DNA from: Acheta domesticus
Taxonomy: Eukaryota; Arthropoda; Insecta; Orthoptera; Gryllidae
NCBI GenBank assembly: GCA_031308135.1
Contig: JAHLJT010000631.1
Location: forward strand, 143,758,734 to 143,822,733
Direction of reading: 5' to 3'
Length of the DNA stretch: 64,000 nt
The notes under the pieces are model-generated. The model was not told the DNA's origin and searched no databases. It saw only the letters and a program-made list of their open reading frames with translations. The stretch's first letter is position 1; each line of letters begins with the position of its first letter. The position numbers were made by a program, and so were the translations under genes. Below are positions 22,371 through 33,666 of this stretch, piece by piece.

Positions 22371-22543
22371 ACGAAACACTCGGGACATTTCATTTACTCA
22401 ATCAAAGAACATTGAAAACTGACGTGACTTACGGGGAAAAAACATTTGTTATGTTTTCTTAAGATCCAGAATCCTTTCCCAACAAGTTAGCTGTAAATAG
22501 TTGAAAGATGAATAAAACTTAAAAAGATGAAAACTTTAATATT

Positions 22544-22584
22544 AATAATAATAATAACAATAATAATAATAATAATAATAATAA
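22544..22584. repeat. (AAT)n microsatellite at the 5' side of Dong-like copy 2
   Basis: About 13 AAT units with one interruption, running directly into the truncated retrotransposon at 22585. Confidence 0.9.
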
Positions 22585-23538
22585 ATGGATCGAAAAGACA
22601 GAAAACTGTTTACAATTCATCATCTCGCCCTCCCTCGAGCCGACGTACATAGAATTTATGAATCACGTAAGGAAGAAGGAAGAGGCCTCAGACAAATTGA
22701 AGCCTCCTGGCACAATGCAATAGTGAGGATGGAAAAGTATGTAGTCAGCCATCAAGATGACCTTCTAATAAGGCAGGTCATGAAATCTGACAGAAGAAAG
22801 ATAAAAAGAGACATTGTTAGTGTAGCAAGAATCATTGCAAAGAAAACTATGCAAGACACACCGAATTACACAGACACTGAACTTCTGATGCTACTTAACA
22901 TGAAATGTGAGACACAAAAAATGTTAAAGAATTTGTGGAGAGACAAACCACTCCATGGGCAATATCTAAAAAGAATAGACATGGTACATATCAATAAAGA
23001 TCAATCATTTATGAGGCTCAAAAGACGAAGAAAGAAGCCACAATCAGAAGCACTTGGAATAGCTGTCCTAGATCAGGCCTTGACAACATATTATGATAAA
23101 GTGGTTCTAAAACATTCCCAAGATGATAAATGCCGCATTTGCCAGGAACACGTAGTAACCATTGATCATATTGTCTCAGCTTGTCCAATCCTAGCAAAAC
23201 CAAATACTGAGAAAAGACACGACAGGATGTGTAGCTACCTCCACTGGCAGATCTGTACAGCCCTCGATGTTCCAAACAAATGCCTCAAGTGGTACGAACA
23301 CTCACCAAAGCTGCTGTTGTCTGTTGGATTGTGTACAATATTGTATGACCAACAAATCCAAACTGATCGCACGATTGCGGTAAACAAACCGGATATAGGT
23401 ATCCGGGATTTGGAGAAAAGTCGTGTCTACTTGTCGATGTTGCTGTATCTTGTGATCAAAACGTCGTTACCAAGGAGGCAGAGCAACGTCATAAATACAA
23501 AAGTTTGGAAATCGAGAACAGACGAATGTGAGGCGTAA
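22585..23538 (+). pseudogene. Dong/R4-like polyprotein, C-terminal half
   Basis: The 317-codon frame begins at the MDRKDRKLFTIHH block that follows the reverse transcriptase in this family, then RGLRQIEASWHNAIV, a zinc knuckle CRICQEHVVTIDHIVSAC (CX2CX8HX4C, about 23131-23184), and NKPDIGIRDLEK at the start of the endonuclease. About 23413 a loss of bases relative to copy 3 (one Lys codon region) shifts the frame, so the LIDVAVP core is not translated and the frame ends at 23538. The endonuclease remainder can be followed in another frame to about 23690. Confidence 0.8.
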
Positions 23539-23793
23539 AAGCACAGGTCGTACCGATAGTTATCGGAGCTCTGGGATTTGTTCCGCAAAATGTGTGTACG
23601 AACGTGGCTAAACGCCCAGGGAGTTCAAAAGACTTACAGGTGCAAACGTCTGGTAGGCACTTTTTTTGGAATAGCCCACATTGTGCACAAAGTATTGAAA
23701 AGGCACCGACAGTGCCTAGATCTGCTCCTTAGGTAACTGGTTGCAACATGGAACAGATTTTATATTGATGTATATTTAGTCAAGATGTATAGG
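22585..23793 (+). mobile_element. Dong/R4-like retrotransposon, 5'-truncated copy 2
   Basis: The copy starts in the thumb region of the polyprotein immediately after an AAT array and ends, after a 3' untranslated region, in another AAT array. It is the first of three head-to-tail copies of one subfamily. Its 3' segment (CTTAGGTAACTGGTTGCAAC near 23725) matches that of copy 3 (near 26350), showing a common 3' end. Confidence 0.8.
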
Positions 23794-23835
23794 AATAATA
23801 ATAATAATAATAATAATATAAAAATAATAATAATA
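23794..23835. repeat. (AAT)n array between Dong-like copies 2 and 3
   Basis: An AAT array with a small interruption near 23818-23823. It is at once the tail of copy 2 and the insertion site of copy 3. Confidence 0.9.
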
Positions 23836-24225
23836 GAAAACAGACGCGAAGAGATTCTATCGCAATCCCACTCAAAAACCGAATGGCAAAGCTGTTACTC
23901 CTTCAAAAGATGACGTCGAAGCATTTTGGGCAGGAATCTGGGAGGAGAGCAGATCCTACAATAAAGACGCATCTTGGATTCAATCTGAAGTTGATGCTGC
24001 CGATGAACTTGTAGAAACAGTGGAAGATGTTCAAAATTCTCGGAAGAGGACCTCTTCCAAGCAATTATGAACATGGGAAACTAGAAGTCCCCCGGGATTG
24101 ATAAGATCCAGATTTATTGGATTAAGAAATTAGCAGCAATACATTCTCATCTAGCAAAGGCTAATAATAAAATTTTAGAAAACCCAAAGGAACTCCCGGA
24201 ATGGCTCACACGCGGCATCACATAT

Positions 24226-25368
24226 TTGCTACCGAAAGCGGGAGACAGCTCTTTGGCGAAGAACTACAGGCCAATTACTTGTCTGCCAGTACTGTACAAA
24301 GTTATCACTGCAGCCATAGCTGACAAAATGTACAGACATCTAGATAAGAATCATCTAATGCCAGCTGAACAAAAAGGATGTCGTAAAGACTCTTATGGCT
24401 GTAAGGAAATCTTGCTACTGAATAAAGTCATTTTGAATGATGTAAAGAAACGCAAACGTAATTTGAGCATGGCTTGGATTGACTACCAAAAGGCCTTTCA
24501 TAGTGTACATCACGATTGGATTTTGAAGACCCTGGAGATCTATCGATTTCATCCTAGACTTATTGAATTTTGCAACGCTAGTATGAAGTCGTGGAGTACC
24601 AGGTTACTAATCCACAGCGGAAAGGAAGCAGTAGAAACCAGAAGTATTCAGATTAACAGGGGTATTTTTCAATAAGATTCACTATCCCCTCTGCTGTTTT
24701 GCATCAGTTTGATCCCACTATCGAGACAGTTGTCCCAAGCTGACGTTGGTTTTAAGTTCCATGGTGATGAAAGGCCAGTATCACATTTGTTTTATATGGA
24801 TGATCTGAAAGTGTTTGCTAAGAATGAAGCGATTCTCTCCCAAATGCTGTCTGTCGTGTACGACTTTAGCAATGACATCTGCATGAAGTTTGGTCTTGAC
24901 AAGTGTGCAAAAATCAATTTAAAAAGAGGGAAACTCACAACGTCTGAGAACATTGAAATTGATACGCACACTGTGATTCAAGATATTGAGCCAGGTAAAA
25001 CTTACAAATATCTGGGCATTGAAGAATGTGAAACCATCTCGAACGACAGAATGAAAGAGAGAATTCGTAGGAAGTATTATAGGAGAGTGAGACTGGTCCT
25101 GCAGTCCGCTCTGAATTCCAGGAATAAAATATCTGCAATAGGTAGTTTGGCGGTACCTGTAGCCGAATACAGTTTTAAGCTAGTGGACTGGACTGAGCAA
25201 GAAATTCGCACCATGGATCGAAAAACCAGAAAACTGCTAACAATGCATCATGTTTCCCACCCTCGAGCTGATATACATAGACTTTATGTGTCACGTAAGG
25301 AAGGAGGAAGAGGCCTCAGACAAATTGAGGCCTCCTGGCACAACGCAATAGTCGGGTTGGGGAAGTAG
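24226..25368 (+). pseudogene. Dong/R4-like reverse transcriptase
   Basis: Frame 1 encodes the polymerase that copies element RNA at the nicked target. Motifs seen are NYRPITCLPVLYKVI, the motif-A block MAWIDYQKAF (Asp at 24481-24483), motif B RGIFQ-DSLSPLLF and motif C LFYMDDLKVFAKNE (Asp pair at 24799-24804). The Y-M-D-D form of motif C is usual in the R4/Dong group. A TAA at 24673-24675 replaces the Gly of the Q-G-D-S motif. The thumb region ends at TAG 25366-25368, where 4 bp present in copy 2 (TATG of GGAAAGTATG) are missing and the frame is lost. Confidence 0.85.
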
Positions 25369-25391
25369 TCAGCCATCAAGATGACCCTCTA

Positions 25392-26321
25392 ATGAGGCAG
25401 GTCATGAAATCTGACCGAATAATGGGAAGTAGAGGCATTGTTAGTGTAGCAAGAAGCATTGCGAAGAAAACTAGGCAAGACACGTCGAATAACACAGACA
25501 CTGAACTTCTGATGCTGCTAAACATGAAGTGTGAGACACAAAAAATGTTAAAGAAATCGTGGAGAGACAAACCATTCCACGGACAATACCTAAAAAGAAT
25601 GGACAAGGTGCATATCAATAAAGATCAATCATTTATGTGGCTTAAAAGGGGAAGAATAAAGCCAGAATCGGAAGCACTTGTAATAGCTGCCGAAGATCAG
25701 GCGTTGAGATCCCGACATTATGATAAAGCGGTTCTCAAAATATCCCAAGATGACAAATGCCGTATTTGCCAGGAGCAAGTAGAAACCATTGATCATATTG
25801 TCTCAGCTTGTCCAATCCAAGCAAAGACCGAATACCTGAAAAGACATGACAGGGTGTGTAGCTACCTCCACTGGCAGATCTGTACCGCCCTCGGAGTTCC
25901 AAACACATGCCCCAAGTGGTACGAACACTCACCAAAACCGGTGACGTCTGTTGGATTGTGTACGATATTGTACGACCAACAAATTCAAACTGATCGCACG
26001 ATAGCGGCAAACAAACCGGATATAATTATCCGGGATTTGGCGAAAAAATCGTGTTTACTTATCGATGTTGCTGTACCTTGCAATCAAAACGTCGTTACCA
26101 AGGAGGCAGAGAAACGCCTTAAATACAAGAGTTTGGAAATCGAGATCAGCCAAATGTGGGGCGTAAAAGCACAGGTCGTACCGATAGTTATCGGAGCTCT
26201 GGGATTTGTTCTGCAAAATTTGAGTAAGAACTTGTCTAAACTCCTTGGTAATTCGAAAGATTGGGAAGTGCAAGAAATTGCTTTATTTGGAACAGCCCAC
26301 ATTTTGCGTAAAGTATTGTAG
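25392..26321 (+). pseudogene. Dong/R4-like zinc knuckle and restriction-like endonuclease
   Basis: Frame 3 continues the polyprotein after the 4-bp deletion. It is open for 309 codons. Cys at 25758 and 25767, His at 25794 and Cys at 25809 form the CX2CX8HX4C knuckle. The nuclease core is KPD (26013-26021) followed 14 residues later by the Asp of LLIDVAVP (26064-26066), matching the PD...D pattern of restriction-like endonucleases in R2/R4-type LINEs. The end, GTAHILRKVL then TAG, appears to be the natural C-terminus. This is the best-preserved nuclease of the subfamily in the window. Confidence 0.85.
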
Positions 26322-26427
26322 AGGCACTGATAGTCACCGGATCTGCTCCTTAGGTAGCTGGTTGCAACCTGGAGTAGATCTTATATTCAGCGGACTAATA
26401 ACATCTTTATTCGTGATGTAATGGGAA

Positions 26428-26450
26428 AATAATAATAATAATAATAATAA
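26428..26450. repeat. (AAT)n array between Dong-like copies 3 and 4
   Basis: A short AAT array that forms the tail of copy 3 and directly abuts the next truncated copy. Confidence 0.9.
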
Positions 26451-27452
26451 AGCAATGACCAATGACATCTGCATGAAGTTTGGTTTCAACAAGTGTGGAA
26501 AAATCAATTTAAAAAGCAGCAAACTGACAACGGCAGATAGCATTGTAGTTGATACGCAAACTGTGATTCAAGATCATGAGCCAGGTAAAACTTAAAATAT
26601 CTGGGCATTGAAGAATGTGAGACCATCTCGAACGACACAATGAAAGAGAGAATTCGCAGGGAGTATTACAGAACAGTGAGACTGGTCCTGCAGTCCGCTC
26701 TGAATTCCAAGAATAAAATATCAGCAATAGGTCGTCTGACGGTGCCTGTAGCCGAATACAGTTCCGGACTAGTGTATTGGACTGAGCAAGAAATTCGCAT
26801 TATGGATCGAAAAACCAGAAAACTGCTAACAATGCATCATGTCGCCCACCCTCGAGCTGATGTTCATAGAATTTGTGTCGCATAAGGAAGGAAGAAGAGG
26901 CTTCAGACAAATTGAAGCCTCCTGGCACAACGCAATAATCGGGATTGGAAAGTATGTTGTCAGCTATCAAGGTGACTCTCTTATGAGGCAGGTCATGAAA
27001 TCTGACCGAAGAATGGGAAACAGAGGCATTGTTAGAGTAGCAAGGACCATTGCAAAAAAAACTATGCGTCACGTCGAATAACAGAGACACTGAACTTCTA
27101 ATGCTTCTTGTTAAGAAGTTATCATGTTATGAAATGCGAGACACAAAAATCATGGAGAGACAAACCACTCCAACGGCAATATTTGAAACAAATGGACAGA
27201 GCACAGATCAATAAAGATCAATCATTTCTTTGTCTTAAAAGGGAATGAAGCCAGAGTTGAAAGCACTTTTAATAGCTGCCCAAGATCAGGCGTTGAAAAC
27301 ACGACATTATAATAAAGCGGTTTTAAAAATTTCCCAAGATGATAAATGTTGCATTTGCCAGGACCACGTAGAGACCATTGATCATATTGTCTCAGCTTGC
27401 CCAATCCTAGCAAAGACCGGATTCTTGAAAAGACACAACTAGGTGTGTAGTT
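26451..27452 (+). mobile_element. Dong/R4-like retrotransposon, truncated plus-strand copy 4
   Basis: It starts just downstream of motif C (TNDICMKFG) and contains the thumb (26640-26885), the RGFRQIEASWHNAII block in another frame, and a zinc knuckle CCICQDHVETIDHIVSAC (about 27348-27401). Several frameshifts and a small insertion near 27110 disrupt it. It breaks off after the knuckle at about 27452, where the unclassified repeat family A begins; the endonuclease is missing. Confidence 0.8.
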
Positions 27453-29015
27453 AATACCGAAAAACTAATTGAAACCAAAACTTCCGTCTATCTGTGCGGC
27501 CGTCTGTCAGGCCATCTGACCGTCTGTGAACTTTACAAGCGCCTAAACGATACGAATCAGTTGCTAAATTAAAAAAAATGCTCTAACACGTGGTGTAACC
27601 AGAAACCCAGTTTTGTGGGTCCTTGATACTGAAAAATCAATTGGATGGAAAACGTCCGTCTTTCCGATTGTCCATCCTTCTATCTGTCTGCGAACACTGT
27701 TAGCGCCTAAACCATACACACGATTTCTTCCAAAATGGATATTCCCCGGTCGATCTGGTTCTAGTCAAAGCTTTGAGATTTTGAAAAAGATTCTGTAAAA
27801 TTTGGGAGTACTTTACATTAAGCCGTCCGGACATTTTCAAAATTTTCTCGAAAACGGCACCATTTTTTAAAAATTTCTTGTAAGAATAGAGTAAAATACA
27901 CTTATTTAAGGTGGCATAGGTCCGATTTTCACGGATAACTCTGAATTTTCGAAAATTGCAAAAGTTAAAAATTTTTTCGGCATCTTTCTTGAACTACAAA
28001 ATTGAATATACAGATTTTCTTTCAAATAATATTTGTTGTCCAAAGTAAGTTCTTTCATTAAGGTCATGTACATTTTTTTGAAAAGTTCAGTAGTTTTCGC
28101 GCAATAATGCGTACAATATGTGCAATTTAAATAATTACAAAACAAGATTTTTCTCAATCTCTCAATCGGCTCCAATTTTTTTCTTTAAACTTTTGTTAGG
28201 TATATTGTAATGTATTTTATGAGATGACAAAAACGCCATATTGCTCTATTCTTTTGTTTTTTCAAAAGTTGGAAAAATTGATTTTTTTTATGTCTCTCAC
28301 GTTGTTAATATTTACTTTAGCCTTGATTTGTTGACATTATTATATTGACGAGTACATGAACTTGAAATAATGTCAAGTAAAGTTCCTCGAAAACACAACG
28401 GTTTCTGTGAAAACTAGCTCAAAATTCGGCATTTTCAGAAAATCTCAAACGCCATTTCCTCATATATGGCTGCAAATATATTCTTCAAACTTTTGAATCA
28501 GATAGTGCTAATTACACTCTTTAATATGACGTAAAGTTTATTTTCAGTTATTTTTGTTGTTTTTTCAAAAATTATATAAATGTATTTTTTTAAAGATCTC
28601 TCACATTTTTAATATGTACATTACCAGCAATTTGTAAATATTATTATACTTATAAGAGCTTCAAATAACTTCAAATAAGTTATTTTGAAAACTCACAAAT
28701 TTTCTGTTAAAACGAGTTTCAAAGTTTGCACTTTTAGTAGCGCTAAAACGCAATTTCTTTAAAACTGCACATAATTTTAAAAGAAAATTGTCATTTAGGA
28801 CTAAGTTTTGTGTTCTTTAATATTCTAAAATGTAACATTTCCGCTCTATCAATAGGAAATCGAAAAATTAAGAAAATGACAAAAAATGTACTTTTGGCGG
28901 TGATAGATGGCAGCTGGCACGAAAGAGATGGTGGCAATTCGAAATAGCTAGCGAAGACCCCCAGGAAATAGAAAACAAAAACGGAAAAGTCTGTGCCATT
29001 CTGCAGCCGCACTAG
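27453..29015 (+). repeat. Unclassified dispersed repeat, copy A
   Basis: This AT-rich copy aligns with copy B (31302-32891) along most of its length. Shared landmarks are CACGTGGTGTA-CCAGAAACCC, GAAAACGTCCGTCT, TAGCGCCTAAACCAT, CGATTTCTTCCAAAATGGATATTCC, and the end GTCTGTGCCATTCTG...CACTAG. It has no coding capacity. The 5' portion, including the terminal hairpin of copies B and C, is missing; instead the TACCGAAAA...CCGTCT block is partly repeated (27456 and 27624). It ends CTAG followed by T. Confidence 0.7.
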
Positions 29016-29930
29016 TTTTATTCGAGTTTGGCGTTCTGTATTTTTATCCATTTTGAGATTTCTTTTTTGGTTGATCATCTGTAGGTTCGAGTAAAAGTTA
29101 CTGGCGAGATAGGCAATGTGATGAGTGATTGGTTTGATATTTAATTAGGTGTGTAGTTGCTTGTTGGAGATAAACCGAGGGGCTTGTGTGATGCATCTTA
29201 AGAATATGTTTTGGATGACTTGCAATTTTTGTGTGTTGTATTTGGCAGCATTTGTCCATTTTGGGTTGGCGTACAGAAGGAGGGGTCTGATAATGGATTG
29301 ATATAGAATAATAGCATTGTTTAATGACAGTTTGGAAGTTTTATTTATGAGCATTTTCATTTGAAGAATTTTGATTTTGGTAATCTTTCCATATATGTGA
29401 ATTTTCCAGTTGAGGGTTGTGTCCAGATGGAGTCCTAAGTATTTAACTGCCTTATTATTTGGCGTCCATGAAATGGTATTATTATTTATTCTTAATTGTA
29501 TGGGAGAAGTTATTGTTTTAAATGTGAATATTTTTGCGGCTAATTTGGTTTTTATTTGTCATTTTGACGACTAACTTTCTAATTTATAAAGATAAAATTG
29601 AATTTCAATAGCTATGAAGTTTAATGATAGGTGAGACGGGATAAAATGGGTAAAGATTGCGATGTCATCCGCAATTTGGGCTATTTGGGTCAATCTGGAG
29701 GTAGGAATGTCCGTTGTAGAGAAGTTGAATAGTGGTGGGGTGAGGGGGGATCCTTGTGGAAGCCCAGCTCTTATTAGGCGTGGGTTACAGATGTGATTTT
29801 CTATTACGACTGCAAAACTTCTGTTTGTGTGGAAGCATTTAAAGATTTTGTAGAGGTGTATTGTGGTTCAATAGATGATAGTGGCCATTGTGCCTCTGGC
29901 GATGCGTGATAGTGAAACAATAAACCTGAG
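29016..29930 (-). mobile_element. Jockey-type LINE fragment
   Basis: On the minus strand the second half of a reverse transcriptase is readable from about 29870 down to 29145. There is no ORF1, endonuclease or complete 3' end. It directly adjoins the end of repeat copy A, which may have inserted beside or into it. Confidence 0.65.
29145..29870 (-). pseudogene. Jockey-type reverse transcriptase, palm to thumb
   Basis: In reading order: RAGLPQGSPLTPPLFNF (motif B), TQIAQIADDIAIF (motif C, with Ile-Ala-Asp-Asp in place of the usual Tyr/Phe-Ala-Asp-Asp), then VKYLGLHLDTTLNWKIHI, then NAIILYQSIIRPLLLYANP and KLQVIQNIFLRCITQAPRF. The G-L-P-Q-G-S and K-Y-L-G-x-x-L-D-x-x-L-x-W blocks are characteristic of the Jockey clade. 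Stops lie between 29560 and 29600. It is a dead fragment of an element that would have copied its own RNA into the genome. Confidence 0.75.
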
Positions 29931-31301
29931 AGGGCCAAGAGGGGCGGAAGGCGGACCGCCTAACACGCTCTTGTGCCCAGCGTGACCACCTGCATTCTAG
30001 TAACGACAGTGAGTTTCGATTTACGCGTCGGACAGACCCTCGTTGTCAGCCATCTTTATGTAACATGCCATAAGACACCGCACCGGTTACGACCCATTGT
30101 GTAGGAACGTAGCCGCCAGAGAGCCGTCAGTTTACGCTGCGCACGGAATAGAAGCGGTGGAGACTTCAACGCGCGGGAATGTGTGAAGCGCACTGCGCTC
30201 GTTGTAGTGTTAGTCGATAGCATCTTGATTGTAATTAAATTTCCTTTTCGTGAGGGGATAAAGATTCAGATTGGCGAACGCCATTGAGGATACGTTGGTT
30301 TGGGGGCTTCCCCAAAACGATTTTCTGTTCGCAATTAATATAAGACACGTGTAGATATGTATTATCTTTGACATTTGACAGAAGTTATGTCAATCTACGC
30401 TACTTCAAGGACTCAACTCGGCTCAAGAATATGTATTGAAATGGTGTTTTTGAGATGATGTGATTCTAAAGTAATATATTTTTTATCAAATGCCTATGAA
30501 AAAATCACAACCATTCAATCTTCCTTTAATTAATCGGTGCATTTCTATTTTATTTTCTCGCTACTGCTTCGTAGTATAGAGCAAGTGTATTACTTTCTCG
30601 TTACTTCTTACGCATACGGTGCATCTCATGTTCGTTGAAATCATTGATTCTTCGAAAATTCAAAAATTTCAAACATTTTTCTGCATCTTCCTACACATAC
30701 AATATTCAAGTTAGAGATTATTTGTTAATAAAATCTGTTCTGTTACCTGGGAATGCTGGGAGTGTTAGGAGCTAATCTTGTATGAAAACAATGCTTAGAA
30801 AAATGAAATGAAAAAAGAACTTCTGATACAATAAATAAAATTATTCCTAAACGAAATCCTAAGTTGACAACAGATGTATGTATGCCTTGATACGATCCTT
30901 CTCGTCTAATATCTCTTCATAATTGAATTGTAGTTAATAGGGTAATTATAAATTCTGGGAGTGCTAGGTAGACTCACGCAAGTGCCCGCAATCTATATCT
31001 TAGTTATAGCAACTTTTGGTGAATGCTAAAGATCTGAAGCTCTATTTACTGAAATATGTATTTTATTTAGCTTGTACATGTCTCCCTATGCAAAAGTTTA
31101 TGGATCTTACACTGCAGAAATATTGTCTACACACTTTTAGAAAAAAACGTGAAAATTGACAAAGTACAGATAAAAATCATTAAACGTCTTATTATCGTAT
31201 TAAATAATATTAAATACCACTTTCATAAAAGATTTTGATAAAATTTTGATTCTAAATAAACATACTTTACATTTTTCACAAAAATGTAAAATATATGTTT
31301 G
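29931..31301. other. Unassigned stretch, GC-richer at its start
   Basis: A moderately GC-rich block (29935-30330) with no open frame of note is followed by AT-rich DNA. Similar CTGGGAGTG-TAGG words occur near 30757 and 30955. No gene or element end was recognised. Confidence 0.35.
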
Positions 31302-32891
31302 TCTTTTTACTTTCCCGTATACGTACGTAAACACGGAGTGATATACGTTGTATAGGGAAAGTTATGTAATGCTGCGCGAAAAAATGGCCAATTTTCGGCG
31401 GAAAAAATTAATTGCCGGCCCGTGAATAGGAAGAAGTGGATAAAACCAGTTGCTAAATTAAGAAAAAAATCCCCTAACACGTGGTGTAGCCAGAAACCCT
31501 GTTTTCTTGGTTCTTGATACCGAAAACAAAATTGAAAGGAAAACGTCCGTCTGTCCATCTGTGAACACCGCTAGCGCCTAAACCATGCGTACGATTTCTT
31601 CCAAAATGGATATTCCTCGGTCGATCTGATTCTAGTCGAAGCTTTGAGATTTTGAAAAAGAATCTTCAAAATTTGGGGGTACTTTATATGAAGCCCCTCG
31701 GGGATTTTCAAAATTTTCTCAAAAACTGCTCCAAATTTTTTCTTTACATTTCTTGTATGAATAGAGTTAAATACACTTATTAATATGGCATAGGTCCGAT
31801 TCTCATATACACCTCTGAATTTTCGAAAATTGTGAAAGTTTGAATTTTTTCGGCGTCTTTCTCCAACTACAAAATTGAAGATAGAGATTTTTTCTTCAAA
31901 TAAAATTTGTTCTGCATATCGAGTTCTTTCATAAAGGTCATGTAAATGTTTTTCAAAATTTTGGTAGTTTTCGTGCAATATTACGTGCAATATGTGCAAT
32001 TTTAAAAAATAACAAAAACTAGATTTTCTAAAAAACGACTCCAAATTTTTTCTTTAAACTTTTGCTAGGGATAGTGGTAAATGTACTCTATCAATGACAT
32101 AACAGCCATTTTGGTCTATCGGTTGGTTTTTTCAAAAATTACAAAAATGTAAATTTTGTTACTTGTCTCTCACGTCGTTAATATTTACATTATTGGCGAT
32201 TTTTTCACATTATTATATTTACAAGTATATATGCTTTAAATAATGTCATGTAAAGTTTCTCGATAACACTACCGTTTTCTGTGAAAAGTAGCTCAAATTT
32301 CGGCATTTTCAGAAATGCTCAAACGCCATTTTCTCGTATATGGCTGCAATTTTTTCTTGATACTTTTGTAAAAGATAGTGATAATTGAACTCTTTAGTAT
32401 AGCGTAAAGTTTATTTTCAGTTATTTTTTTTCAAAAATTACATAATTGTAATTTTTTGAAAGATCTCTCACATCTTTAATATGCACATTACCAGCAATTT
32501 GTAAACATTATTATATCTGTGAGTGTAAGTGCTTCAAACAACTTCAAATAAAGTATTTTAAAAACTCAATCATTTTCTGTGAAAATGAGCTTCAAATTTC
32601 GCATTTTTAGTAGCGCTAAAACACCATTTTCTCTTGAACGGCACATCTTTTTTAAAAGAAAATTGCCATTTATGACTAGGATTTATTGTTCTTTAATATT
32701 CTAAAATTAATATTTTCGTTCTACCAATAGGAAACCGAAAAGTTAAGAAAATGACCAAAAAAATGTACTTTTGGAGGTGATAGATGATAGCTGGCAAGAA
32801 AGAGTATGTGGCAATTGCGAATAGCTAGCGAAGACCCAAGAAAATTGAAAACTAATACGGGAAAGTCTGTGCCATTCTGTAGCACCACTAG
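31302..32891 (+). repeat. Unclassified dispersed repeat, copy B (most complete)
   Basis: It begins TCTTTTTACTTTCCCGTATA and has a 5' imperfect inverted repeat (31309-31362, ACTTTCCC...GGGAAAGT). The body is AT-rich and non-coding and contains CGTCCGTCTGTCC. It ends GTAGCACCACTAG (32879-32891) followed by T. Copies A and C align to it. The TC start, CTAG|T end and short GTGC...GCAC hairpin just before the end are compatible with a non-autonomous Helitron, but these signals are weak and no Rep/helicase gene is here. Confidence 0.65.
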
Positions 32892-33436
32892 TTTTCTTCG
32901 AACGTTTGTAACGGATAGTGATAATTACACTCTTTATTATGACGGAAAGTTTATTTTGAGTTATTTTTTTGTTTTTTTCAAAAATTACATAATTGTAATT
33001 TTTTTGAAAGATCTCTCACATTTTTAATATGCACATTACCAGCAATTCGTAAACATTATTGTATTTGTGAGTGTAAGTGCTTCAATAACTTCAAATAAAG
33101 TATTTTGAAAACTCAACTATTTTCTGTAAAAATGAGCTTCAAATTTCGCATTTTTAGTAGCGCTAAAACGCCATTTTCTCTTAAACGGCACATAATTTTT
33201 AAAACAAAATTGCCATTTATGACTAGGTTTTTGTGTTCTTTAATATTATACCATTAATGTTTCCGTTCTACCAATAGGAAACCGAAAAATTAAGAAAATG
33301 ACAAAAAATGTACATCTGACGGTGATAGATGACAGCTGGCAAGAATGAGTTAGTGGCAATTCCGAATAGCTAGCGAAGACCCAAGGAAATAGAAAACTAA
33401 TTCGGGAAAGTCTGTGCCAATCTGTAGCACCACTAG
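32892..33436 (+). repeat. Tandem duplication of the 3' part of repeat copy B
   Basis: From about 32898 the sequence repeats the last 530 bp of copy B (corresponding to 32360-32891), including TTCAAATTTCGCATTTTTAG, GATAGATGA-AGCTGGCAAGAA and the terminal GTAGCACCACTAG (33424-33436), again followed by T. The two units differ by scattered changes, so the duplication is not recent. Confidence 0.75.
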
Positions 33437-33618
33437 TTTCCATTTGTGTCAATTTGTGTTTTTTTGTTTTTATCCTTTTGTGTAGTTTTTAATGTTTGTC
33501 TTTGTCTTTTTTCATTTTGCAAAATACGCGTTTTTTTCATTTTCCTACAAGGCTCTCTCGCACATCTCCTTTCTCTTTGGGAAGAAATTGTGACACTGAA
33601 TCCTAGGGAATTCCTAGG
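33437..33618. other. Short AT-rich spacer
   Basis: T-rich sequence with no recognisable feature, ending in a CCTAGGGAATTCCTAGGG local palindrome next to the hairpin. Confidence 0.4.
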
Positions 33619-33666
33619 GACAAGTGCCTATTTAGAATAATTACATATTCTGAATAGGCACTTGTC
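33619..33666. repeat. 21-bp inverted repeat with 6-nt loop
   Basis: The arm 33619-33639 (starting GACAAGTGCCTATT) pairs with 33646-33666 at 20 of 21 positions, the exception being a G-T wobble, across ATTACA. It would form a tight hairpin in RNA or a small cruciform in DNA. Confidence 0.85.

Larger units (their letters stand above)
23836..26427 (+). mobile_element. Dong/R4-like retrotransposon copy 3 (longest plus-strand copy)
   Basis: This 2.6-kb copy begins just after the AAT array in the region before the reverse transcriptase, carries reverse transcriptase, zinc knuckle and endonuclease, and ends in an AAT array at 26428. The N-terminal DNA-binding part is absent, so it is 5'-truncated. 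Frameshifts near 23900 and 24040, a stop at 24673 and a 4-bp deletion at 25365 disable it. Confidence 0.85.
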
